The position numbers and the translations under genes are program-made. A stretch of DNA of 64,000 nt from NCBI GenBank assembly GCA_000231825.2, contig JH720306.1:656199-720198 (forward strand), read 5' to 3'. The notes beneath the pieces were generated by a model. It did no database searches and had not been told where the DNA came from. It was given only the letters and a program-made list of their open reading frames with translations. This document shows, in pieces, positions 49,043 to 60,013 of this stretch (position 1 is the first letter of the stretch; each line of letters begins with the position of its first letter). This DNA comes from Tetrahymena elliotti 4EA. Lineage: Eukaryota > Ciliophora > Oligohymenophorea > Hymenostomatida > Tetrahymenidae.

Positions 49043-51922
49043 ATGGAATAAGAAAATGTAGATCATCAACATGTAAAAAGCAGCATGAAAGAGTATAGCA
49101 TTAATGTTGAAGACTACAAAGATTCAATGTTTGAAGAAAACTTTAATAAGCTTCCAGAGCCTGAAATTATAAACTTTGTTACTCAAGATCTTGAAAAAGA
49201 AATATAAATATTGAAATAGAATGGAGATTAAAGTAATAATTAAACAAAAAAAGAATAGGAAAATGATATAAAATAGGAAGAATAAAAAAATCAAACGAAT
49301 ATGGAGGAATCTATGTCTAGTTTTATGTCTTCCCTCCCTAGATTAGTAGGAATGAACAATTAACATAAGGATTAGCGCAATTTAATTGACTAACACTGGC
49401 TTTTAAATTCTTAATAATAAAATGAATCTGTTTGGTAGAGTTCTGTAAATTCTTTGATGTCCATAGGATAATCAAAAATAGGAAATGGAGGTATACTCAA
49501 CAAATTTACTCAAAGTTTAGTCTAGAATTAATAGAATGTAGGAAATGTTTAACTTAAAGATTTTACAAATAATTTAATGAATTAGCAATCTTTGTTCTAA
49601 GATAGTGGGTAATTTGACTAATATATTAATATGTTTGCATAAGCTAATTAGCAATATTAAACAGGAAATAAACTTACATCTAAAAATTCATTCAAACATG
49701 ACATAAGTCAAAATAACTCTTAATTAACATTAGAAGATATGATGAATTAGAAAGTAAGGAATACTATGAATAATTTAGGGTTAGATGTTATTAATGAAAT
49801 TCAATCTATTAAGAATCCTATGGGTGCAAACAATATACTTACTGATGTTAGCAGATTTAGCTAAGATGCTAACAGTGAAGCTTTTGTTATCAAAAAAGAC
49901 TAGCAGCAGCATGCTTCATCTCAATTCAAAAATTTTAATAAAAATGATAATATCAATACAGCAGTAAGCCTAAGCAATAGCATTGTTGACAGTAAAGTGA
50001 ATGATTAAATATTATCCTCTAATAGTAATTTAAAGGTTTCTAATATTTCTCAGCTGCCTTCACTGAAAAATTTAACAAATTCAATTAAGAGCGGATAGAA
50101 TTCTCAAAAAAATGTCTAAAAACAAAAATTGTTTAGTTTTTTTGACCAAGTTCCAAAAATTATTTATGAAAAAATAGATTAGAAAAACTAGCTATTTAAA
50201 GAAAAAATATTAGAAAGGTAGACTTCATTAGGTTCTTAGTTTAGAAATATATTTCAAAAGCTGATTAATAAAAACAATTAACAAAAAGAGAGCTCCTAAA
50301 GATAGATATCAATTTCTTAAAGCTTAAAGAAACAAGATGGCATTTACAGTAGCAACAATAATAATTTAAATAAATAAAGTGGGAAAAATATAAATAAGGT
50401 TTAAGATCAAAAGTAAGTTTAACTTCCCCCTATAACCATTAAATAAATAAACACTACAAATACTTTAAATGTACCTGCTTAATCTTAAGCTCTAACATAG
50501 ACTTTATCTGCTGGATCAATTAAATAACAAAAAAAAGATAATGCTGGGATCTAGGCAACAACAGTAGTATCTTCCTCCTAGAAATTAAATGATCTATAAT
50601 AAGAGCAAGTAAAAACAAATAATTAACAAAATGAAGCTTTAGTAGTAAAAGTAAACTATCATTAAAAAAGTGGGTAAAACAACTCTTCGGATTATTAAGA
50701 CTAAAACAACAATGCCTAAATAAAAGTTTTATATAACTAGAATAAAAACAAAAGTTAATAAGAAGTAGTGGATTAATTAATTAACCAAAATAGCCATATG
50801 AATACTTAGAGTGAAGGAAGACAAAATAGTCAAAAATAGGCAGCTTTAAATGTTAGCAGTAATCGGTTAAGAAGTTCTTTTAATTTAGAATTTCAACAAG
50901 GGGAATGCTAAAAAGAGAGCACACAAAATTATTAATTATTTTTAAAAAACTAAGAAAATGAAGAGTTTAATCTTTATGAAACACAGATAGATCCTAATTT
51001 ATTTAATCCTAACATATCAAAATAAAAATACAGATCAAATACACAGAGTAAAAATAGGAGTAAAACTCATTTACCAGAATTGATGAATTCTAAGTATTAC
51101 TCTTTAGCTTAAGAAAAGAGAGCAGAAAAAAAAGTAAATAATGGGTATCCCTTTGAACAAACTAATACAAAGAAACAAACAATAAAAATAAGAGTAAACA
51201 AGTAAGATAATACTTCAACAATTTAGAACTCTACAATAATGTCAAATCTGAATAATAGTCAAAGTGCAATGAAAAGGGTATACTTAGACTAAAACAATTA
51301 TAAGCTAGAAAACCTTTTAAGTGAGCACATTCATTTAAAAGAGTTTGATGATTCAGCAATGCAAGAATTTAATAGCTATTCTCATTTGAGATTCAATAAA
51401 TTTGCAAACTAAAATTTGTTAATTGGAGTACAAAACCAAAGAAATTAGTACCATCAATCAATATCTCCTCATTTAAATACAAGTAAAAAGTTGTCCCCTC
51501 AACCCAACAACAAAAGTTTCAAAATTATGAACCAGTCAAAGTTAGGTGAAGATTATCCTAAAAATTAAGGTTAAAATCCAAACATAAATTTTTTACAAGG
51601 AAAAGACATTACTTTGAAATAAGAATCAAGCAAAAAAACAAAAAAAAGAAAAATTGTGAAAAGTTTGTAAATCCCAATTCAATTTTAACAATTATAATAA
51701 TAATCATAATAACAATCTTTTTATTACTCCCAGTAATAATCACAACATTCATCATAATTTTAGAATTAATATATTAAATAAAATAACATAGGTCACAGCT
51801 AATTAAGATCTATGTCTAACCAACAGCAAGACATATCATAAAATTAAATAGGAAATTCTTCAACATACATATCTTAACCAGGTATTTTTATGGTAAAAAA
51901 AGCTAACTTATATAATAGATGA
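49043..51922 (+). CDS. Large Gln/Asn/Ser-rich protein, function unknown
   Basis: Intronless frame of 959 residues from ATG 49043 (AAATGG) to TGA 51920-51922, open through well over a hundred TAA/TAG codons. Composition is dominated by Gln, Asn, Ser and Lys; no signal peptide, TM helix or familiar motif is visible. The acidic N-terminus (DSMFEENFNKLPEPEIINF) is the most conserved-looking part and may be a binding motif. Isolated ordered patches occur, such as LFSFFDQVPKIIYEKI and LPELMNSKYYSLAQEKRAEK. The C-terminal third contains a Gln run near 51695-51720. Such low-complexity proteins are common in ciliates, in scaffolds and RNA-binding bodies, but I would not assign a role. The gene itself is well supported by the length of the frame. 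Confidence 0.7.
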
Positions 51923-53027
51923 AATTGATAAATTATAAATAATGTCTACAATATAATAAATAATATAATTACTAAAAACTATCTTGCAAATATTTTAAAT
52001 AATTATTTAATTATTCTTGAATTTTTCACCAAACAAGATTATTTTAAAATATTTTTTTGCAAATCTATTTATTGTCAACAAAATAAACCAATAATCTGTC
52101 AATCAATCAATTAATTAACCATTAATTCATACAAATTCTTTTATGTTTTGTTTACTTTTAATTTATTTGTTTCATTAACTGAATAAATTAATATAATTTT
52201 CTCAAATACTATTTTTTTTATTTTTTGATAAAATATAAAATTATCTGTATAAACAATTACTGCAAAATCCATAATAATATTCAAAATATTTTATTGAAAT
52301 AATTACAGCTTTTTTCAAAATTCTTTTAAAATTTTTAAGTCAAAACAAATTTTTAACTATTTAAAATTTCATAAATTTAAAAGTTTGTTTAAGGTATATT
52401 AAAAGCTTGGGAATAATTGACTGATGAATTCATCATAAAAACAGTAAGGCCATCTCTTCCATGTTTAATTTATTGAAATTAATATGATCTTTTTTAATTT
52501 TTGTAAGTATTATATTATTTATCAATTCTAATATCTATATTTAAATTTATTGAAAATCTTTAATTTCTTTGAAAAATTATATATTTTTTTACATCCATTC
52601 TAACTCATTTGTTTAGTAACTAATTTCATTCAATATTTTTCAACTATTTCTGATAGAGCTGCTGGAAATATTTATTTTTTTTGTTTGAAAAAAATTTTGC
52701 ACATTAATAGCTAAAACAATGATCAATCAATCAATATTTTAATTTATTCGTTTTTTAAAGGAATTAGAAAAGTGTCGATTTTAAATATTTGACAATTATT
52801 TCTAATGATAGAGTCTATTATATTTATTTAATCAGATATTATATTCAATAAAAACAGAATTAACTTTCTTATATTAAGGATGCTTTGAAAATCTGAAGAA
52901 TATCTTTAGAAATAAAGATTATTATTTTTCTGATCTGTATGTCATAAAAACAATAATTGAAATAAATTATCAATTAAATTCTTTTAAATAGATAGCATCA
53001 ACAAGTAAATAAGCAACAAAAAGCCAA
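51923..53027. other. Intergenic spacer
   Basis: AT-rich spacer of about 1.1 kb; nothing supportable. Confidence 0.4.
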
Positions 53028-54362
53028 ATGGAATCTTAAACTACGTAAATCAAATTTTTTTGTGAAGAGCACTCAGGTTATGAAATTATAGCTATTCTAG
53101 TTGCTGATGATATTACTTCTAGAAAGAGATTATGTTGTTAGAAATGCATGATTTATACTTACAGAGGATTCACTACTGATTAGTTTATACTATTAGATGA
53201 TTTGCTTTAGGGTAAAGAATAGGCAACCTCTTACTTTTTACCTATTAAAAAAAGAGAGTTAGACATTATTCAAGAAGCTATCATTAAGTCTTAGGATAAT
53301 GGTTATTTAAGAGCTGTTGAAGAATTCTTTAGTGACCTACAAAAAAAGGTATACTAAAAGATTCATGATAAAAAAAAGGAAGCTCTTCTTAAAGCAGAAG
53401 AAAAGCAATATTTGATTGAAGATTTGAGAGAATCATTCAACCGTTCTGAAGAAGTGAGAGAGCTTTAAAGCATTCTTTATAATTGTTATCAAAATTCTGA
53501 AGAAACCTCAAAAACTTCTGTAAAAATAGACCATTTTCTTGAAAAGCACAAGTAGGTTTAAAATGATGCTGAGAATAAATATCTTTCTTAAACAAATAAT
53601 ATCAGTAGCACCAATCAGTAAACGGAAGTACAAGAAACAGAAGAGCAAAAAGAATAAAATTAACCAGACGAATAGAAATAGGAACCTTCAGAACAATAAT
53701 CAAGCTAAGAAGGTGAAAATACCACTACACCAAATATTTAAAATCTAATGAGCAATACAGCAAGTATTGATTTCTACTAAAAATTTAAAAATTTCAGAAA
53801 GAAAGATTTCTCAATAAAAGTAACTCCGCTAGAAATAAACATAATACCAGTTTATGATTTACAAATCTAGTTTGTAAAAACTAGCAATAATGATTTACTC
53901 TTAGATAAAAATGAGGATGGGCAGCCATTTATTAAGAATAATGGTGGCTAAACTTCTAATTGTAGATCAGATTATATTATGCGTTAGGATAAAACTCATG
54001 TCTTTACATTCTTATTTAGTACAAAACCTTCTGATTATATGAGAATAGGAATAGCTAAAAAATCTGATGATCCTGAAGATAAACTCTGCTAATGCTTTGG
54101 GTGGTCCAATAACTTTGATCTTATAATTGAACGTGGTGAAAACTTATCAAATTTAATGGGCCCTAATACCTTGGTAAAAATGGAAGTAAATATTAAACAA
54201 GATATTTTAAGATTTTATGATCCAGAAATGAAAAATATCTCCAAAAAGAAATCTTCTTTCACTTTAGATGGTTCTGGAGAGTATAATATTGTTGTTTATT
54301 TCCATAGTGATTTGAAATAGCCAATAACTATAACTCTTATATCTGCTGAATTGTTAGATTGA
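53028..54362 (+). CDS. Zinc-binding/coiled-coil protein with C-terminal SPRY-like domain
   Basis: Intronless, 444 residues. The first 45 residues look like a degenerate zinc-binding fold: FFCEEHSGYE supplies Cys and His, then RLCCQKCMIYTYRG. Residues 60-170 are helical and coiled-coil-prone (Glu/Lys-rich). A Gln/Glu/Thr-rich linker follows to about residue 245. The C-terminal 190 residues form a beta-rich domain with MRIGIAKKSDD, CFGWSNNFDLIIE and FTLDGSGEYNIVVYF, reminiscent of SPRY/B30.2-type modules. The same domain order is seen in the B-box gene at 40120, so the two may be distant relatives or convergent. The likely role is as an adaptor in ubiquitin-related or signalling complexes, which is inference. 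Start in GCCAAATG; stop TGA 54360-54362. Confidence 0.65.
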
Positions 54363-55445
54363 TTAAAAATAAAATTTTTTATTTGATCAATTAACCAGCA
54401 AAAATAACTGTTTATCAAGCAATAGCAATATCTCAATTACCATTTATTATATAATATTTGTTCACATGTTTTTAAATAAACGCATACAAAACCCTAATTT
54501 TATTTTCTGATATTTTCAAAAAGAAGAACATTTCATACTAAAATTAAAAAGAGTATTTTATCATTCATCTTGTTATTGCTATTTTAAAAATAGATAATTA
54601 ACATTTTCATATAATTTACTAAAAATTAAATTTCTTTTTATCTTAAATTAAGAAAAAGGAGACTTAAGATTATCTTTTTAATATCTTCTTCTACTTTATC
54701 TTTAGACTTTTATTCTGATACATCATTTTATTACTTAAAATGAATATAATATTATCAACTTAACAACTTCATAAATTTTATTAAATAAATTTGACTTCAT
54801 CTTGATTTTTCTCGGAAAAAATTATTAAGTTAATATGATTTAAAAAATTTGCTTTAATGTTAAATTTTAATTTGAGATTTAATAGAATATGCCTCAGTAT
54901 TATGTATTTATTTGATATGATTTGAGTATACATTTTTTAAGCATTACTTTTTATCTAAAAGATTCTCCTTTAAATAAATAAAAATTTCATCCTTCTAATT
55001 TATTGGAAAATGTGAAGTTAGAATTATTTATTTATCAGCCATCAAAATGAATTCTAATTTAAAAAAAACAAATATATAAACTTGGATTTAAATTTTATAA
55101 AGAAGATCAACAAAAAATTATTTTTCTTTCTAAAAAAATAGGATGATTATTACAATTCATTATCTTTTAAATATTATTTGAATAGAAATAATAAAAAATA
55201 TTTAATAAAAAGCAGAATTTGAATTATTTTAAAATGTTTAGCTAGCCATTCAAAAAAAATATGACTTGTAAAATGAGATTAATTAATTTATTAAAAAATA
55301 GAAAATAAATTGAATAAAATGTTTTTGTTACTAAAGATTCAATATTTTAATAAGATTTTGTATATTTTTGTTAAATAACAATTATTTTTTGTAAAGATAT
55401 ATTCACAATTTTGATTTTTGTAGAGGCTTAATTAATAGTTGATAG
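54363..55445. other. Intergenic spacer
   Basis: AT-rich spacer; nothing supportable. Confidence 0.4.
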
Positions 55446-56295
55446 ATGTTTGGTTAATATTTTTTAAATCAAGTGTATAATTAGCAAGGTGCTAAGCAGG
55501 ATTTATTCAAGTTTAGAACTAAAATGCTTATTTCTATATTTTTTGGTGGTATAATTGGTATGAAATATGGATATGAAACATCTTAAAGGTATTTTGGAGA
55601 TTTTCAAAATATATTTAAATTCTACATGCCCATTATATAGATTTTTTGAAATCTAAAATATTCAAATAATGAATTAGGGATAACTATGAAAAATATTTGA
55701 CAGAATATTAAGGAGAAGACTGGTTAGCTTATAAGGTTAAGAATATGAAAAAGCCCATATTTATAGTTTATTATACACCTGGTGATAAAGTATATATCTA
55801 TTTTAGAAAATTCTTTTTGGAAGCAGCCTCAAATTATCATGAGTATTTACACTTTTTTAATCTTTAAAAATAAGCTTTAAGCATAAAAACAAATATTTTT
55901 GTTTTCTTAAGAATTGAATGAATAAAATAATTTATGCTTTTTAATAAAATTAAAGTTAATGCGAATTTGTTGTTGTAAACTGTGCTAAATACTATCATTA
56001 AGTTAAGAATATAGATTTTAATAAATATCCTAAGATTGAACTTATAAATACTAAAAGAGAAGTAATGATACCTGAGAAATAATAAATAGAATTAAGAAAC
56101 CCAATTGTTAAATTTAATAAAGATTATTCACTTTATGGGATTAAAAGTTTTTTAGAGGTAAAATTATTATATTATCATTCATTAATCATTTCTAATACTA
56201 TTTTTATTTAGTAAAATGGAGTTATTGATTTTAGAACTCCTCAAGAAGGTTTAATGCATTTGTATTCAGATGTATTATCTTTAATGCTTGTTTGA
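55446..56295 (+). CDS. Membrane-anchored thioredoxin-fold-like protein without CxxC
   Basis: Four exons, with introns at 55589-55677, from about 55842 to 55965, and about 56160-56213. The product is about 190 residues. The N-terminus carries one hydrophobic segment (MLISIFFGGIIGMKYGYE), preceded by a 27-residue polar leader. After it, DWLAYKVKNMKKPIFIVYYT, FVVVNCAKYYH, IDFNKYPKIELI and VIDFRTPQEGLMHL give the beta-alpha-beta order and the KYP turn of thioredoxin or PDI domains. The position of the WCxxC active site is occupied by YYTPGDK, so redox activity is not expected. It may be a structural or chaperone-type relative. An upstream in-frame TGA supports ATG 55446 as the start. The stop is TGA 56293-56295. 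The thioredoxin relation is moderate inference. Confidence 0.55.
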
Positions 56296-56964
56296 GAGAA
56301 GAATCAATGAGACATTTTAACATTTAAAAAATTCTAATTAATTTGTAAAAAAATATGTTTGTTTAAATTAAAATATATTTTAATAAAAATAGAAAATTTA
56401 ATAAAAACAATTTGTTTATTATTATTATTATTATTTATTACTTCTTTTAAAATTTAAAAAATAATGTATAAGATTTGATTGTCATTGAAAGTTTTCTATT
56501 CTTTTTTAGCTCTGTCTTGTATGCATATATGAACCAGTTAGTTCCTTTGTATTTCTGATATTTTTTTTTATCTTTGCTTGGTATTTTAATATTTAATCCA
56601 CTAAAAAGTGATTAAAGTCACTTCATTATTATTTGATGTAAATTTCAGAATTATATTAAACATGATTGTATGTAGGTATGTTATTTATTTTGTTTATTGA
56701 GTTTAATAAAGTTTTTTTATTCAGCATCAAATTATTTAGCTTCATTGTTTTAAAGTGTTGGGAAAAATAAAATCAAAAAATAAGAGATTGAAAAATCAAA
56801 TGATAAAAAAATTCAATATTTATTTTATAGTTAATTTACAATATTTTGTTTGTTTATTTGTTTGTTTGGTTTTTTTGTTTAGAAAGCATCAAAGAAAGAA
56901 TTAACAAAGTCTATTAGGTTTTTCAAATATTACATTTAGCAAGTGAGTTTTAAATTGAACAAGC
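56296..56964. other. Intergenic spacer
   Basis: AT-rich spacer with a short ATT repeat near 56415-56433; nothing else supportable. Confidence 0.4.
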
Positions 56965-59274
56965 ATGCTTAACATCATAAAAGGATCTACTATCTATCTG
57001 CTAGCATTTATTTTATTTGGAAGCGTTTTAACAGCTGAGAAAAATATCATTTAAACTGCTTGCACTTATAACAAAAGCAGCTTTAGGTAATAATAATCAT
57101 AAGGCTGCATAGAACTCAAATAAAATGAAAATTAGCTATCAAAGTTTATAAAAATAAATAGTTAATGCTCTTGTACTGATAGCTTCCTTAATATTTTAAA
57201 TTAATCAATAAATAAATATGACACTTCTATCATTTTGTAGTGCGAAACTAACTCTTAAGTTTTAGATGATTCATACCCAAGACTGAGATACCCATAAGAA
57301 TAATGCTAACTCTCCCAAGAATGTATAAGTAGAAAATGTAATTAAATTTTAGGTGTATGTGAGGGATAGAAGTTAGGATAGATTTGTGGTGTTAAGGAAT
57401 CACTCTTTTGTGATCCATAACTAATTTGCGACTAGTAAAGCAACACTTGTAAATACCCAAATTCATATATTTCAATGAACTCATTGAAGAAAGATAGTAT
57501 TTAAAAAAGTGTCACAAATGATTATTCTAACAAAAATCAAAGCCTATGCTAGAGCAGCTTTTAATGCCGATAAAATGAATTTTGCCATTTCGGATAATGC
57601 CTTGCTTTGATGAGTTTAAAAGAAGGATAAATAACTGATTCTTAAGAAAATAATTTATTTAGAGTAGGTAATTCTATTGTCGATTTAAGATGTAAGAATG
57701 TCCTAGCTGTAAATAATGAATGTTCAAAAATTCATTCATTGAGTTCAGACAGTTTAGTTAAAAAGTGCTCAGACTCATAAGAATGTGCTTCCTCAAGAAG
57801 ATGTGATTAACTGTAGGATTCCTCTTTTGAATTATTCAAATAAACCAAATACAACTTTTAATCAAATTCATTTTGCTAAGTTTATCCAAACAATATTTTG
57901 TTTGTTGAAAGCTTAAAGAATGCTTACATCAATGATATAATAGAATAAAATGAATTATGTCCTTTAAATCTGAAGCTAAGAAGCGAATGCAGTTTAATTA
58001 AAAAATCATTAGACAATTTAAACCAATTAGTTTAATATATTGATAACTACCACATTATAAATAATACCTGTATTAAAAATTTAAAGCATTTGGTTAATGA
58101 TAAAGCAGTTTAATTCATGAATCAATATGAAAATCAGAATGAGATAATTCTAAATGAAACATAATCAAGATACTTGCAATCATAATTAGATTAAAAAAAT
58201 GAAGATAATACCAATAATTCTCCAAAAAATGATGATTAATAAAGTAAAGACAATAAAGATTCTAATTCAAATGATAGCTCAGGAGGTTAAGATAAAGGAA
58301 ATTCAAATAATGATAATAACACCAAAGACAAAGAAGAAAATAACAACAATAATAGTAATAATGGGGAGACTAATAATTAACAATAAGAAGAAAAATCAGA
58401 TGATTCTGGATCATCAAAGACAGCATTTATAATAGTTTTGGTTGTCATTCTTTTGGTTTTCGGGTGCTGTGGTGCAGTGATTTATGTGAGAAGAAGAAAC
58501 GAAAACGGATTTGCTAGTTTAACAGCATAATTAGAAAAGGACAAATAAGTTATGATTAAAAAGGGAGGAGGAATGATGAGTATGGGAAGTGGTAGTATGA
58601 ATAATAACAATAATAAAGTAAATGCTAATAGTACGGATTCATCTGGTAACATATAAGGAAAGTAGATTCATAATGATGAAATGTAAATAGTTGATTAAAA
58701 AAAATTCAGCAAGAGGGTAGTGAATGAAGATGTGCGTCTTCCTTCTCAATAAAAAGAAGTCTAAATTGCATTGAAAAACCAAATAAACAATGGAGGTGTA
58801 GAGCTACATCTTGAACAGAATAATGGAAATGAGTTTTAGGATAAAAGTGAAAAAGGAAAGCATCACCATGTTGTACATAGACAGAATCATCCTCATAGCA
58901 ATAGCAGTGTTCCAACATCAGGAATTCCATCACAACAGCACCCAGGACCTAAATCTTCTAGTCAAAAAGCATAAGGTAATAATTCTTAATCTGAAAAAAG
59001 ATAAAACCCAACATAATAATAAGATATGGAACAATAAAAAAACTTAGATACATCAGTATAAAACAACTTCTTTAGCATTGACGGAGAGGACGAAGAGAAG
59101 CACGATAAAATTATGGATTCCATTTAGTTGGATTACCAATCAGACGACACTACTTACTCAAATGTATTCAACTTGGAAGGAGAAGAATCATCAAAGCCAC
59201 ACTCAAATAGAAAAAAGAAGAAGAAACAAAAACAACAAAACCACCTCTTTTTTGATGACAAGAATGAAGAATGA
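56965..59274 (+). CDS. Cys-rich single-pass (type I) surface protein
   Basis: Intronless, 769 residues. Residues 1-24 (GSTIYLLAFILFGSVLTAE region) form a signal peptide. The ectodomain (about 25-480) contains some 35 Cys, often as CxxC, CxC or CxxxC (for example CDSQECASSRRCDQ), and ends in a long Asn/Asp/Lys-rich stalk. One TM helix around residues 482-504 (TAFIIVLVVILLVFGCCGAV) is followed by VRRR, a stop-transfer signal. The cytoplasmic tail of about 265 residues is rich in Gly, Met, His, Asn and Gln, and ends in a Lys/Gln-rich and acidic stretch. The topology suggests a receptor or cell-surface adhesion protein. No kinase or known extracellular family is recognisable. The stop is TGA 59272-59274. 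Confidence 0.75.
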
Positions 59275-60013
59275 ATGAACAAAAGCCTTTTCAATAAGCC
59301 TTATTTTTCAATACATGAAACTATCGATAATATAATAGAATAATAACTTATTGAGTTATTTAGCTAGTTAAGTTTTTAGCTAGTTAATTAGTAAGTTAAT
59401 CCTTTGTTGTTCAGTGTTGTAGGAGAAAAGTATAATTTCATTTAGAATTAAATTCAAATTTATTGATTATCTTTTCATTCAATATTTTTAAATTTATTTT
59501 TTACTTAAAATTGCTGAATTTGAAGAACAAATCAAATACCTATTTATTCTCTTTTAAATACATATTTTACTTTTATATTTGTAAATATGAATAATTAATT
59601 ACATTATTTTAAAAAACACTTTCATTTATAAAGAACAACTAATTATTAAATGAATAAATCAACAGATAAACCAAAAACCAATAAATAAACAATAAATGAA
59701 AATAACTAACTTATTAACTAATTTACAATGAACTGATTAATTTTTGATTAAATATTAAGCTTTAATCATTCATATAATGAATTTATTTTCAAAATGCAAA
59801 AAGTAGAAGAACTGAAAAAATTAATTAATTAAGTAGAATATATTTAAATTTACGCAAATTATTTATTTATTAATTCAGTTATTTACCAAAACATAAACAA
59901 AGAAATAAGTAGTTTGGTATCTGCTTTAACGTGCTAAAAAAAACCCATCTAATATAGAAAAGCTAGCAGTTTTAGCTGGATTGATAGATATTTGATATAA
60001 AGTGTTATTAAAA
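59275..60013. other. Intergenic spacer
   Basis: AT-rich spacer with several TAGCTAGTTA-like short repeats at about 59355-59395; no gene seen. Confidence 0.4.

Noticed and set aside
58199..59278. Several short frames over the surface-protein tail on both strands
   Set aside because: They are alternate-frame shadows; the single 769-residue frame runs through all of them.
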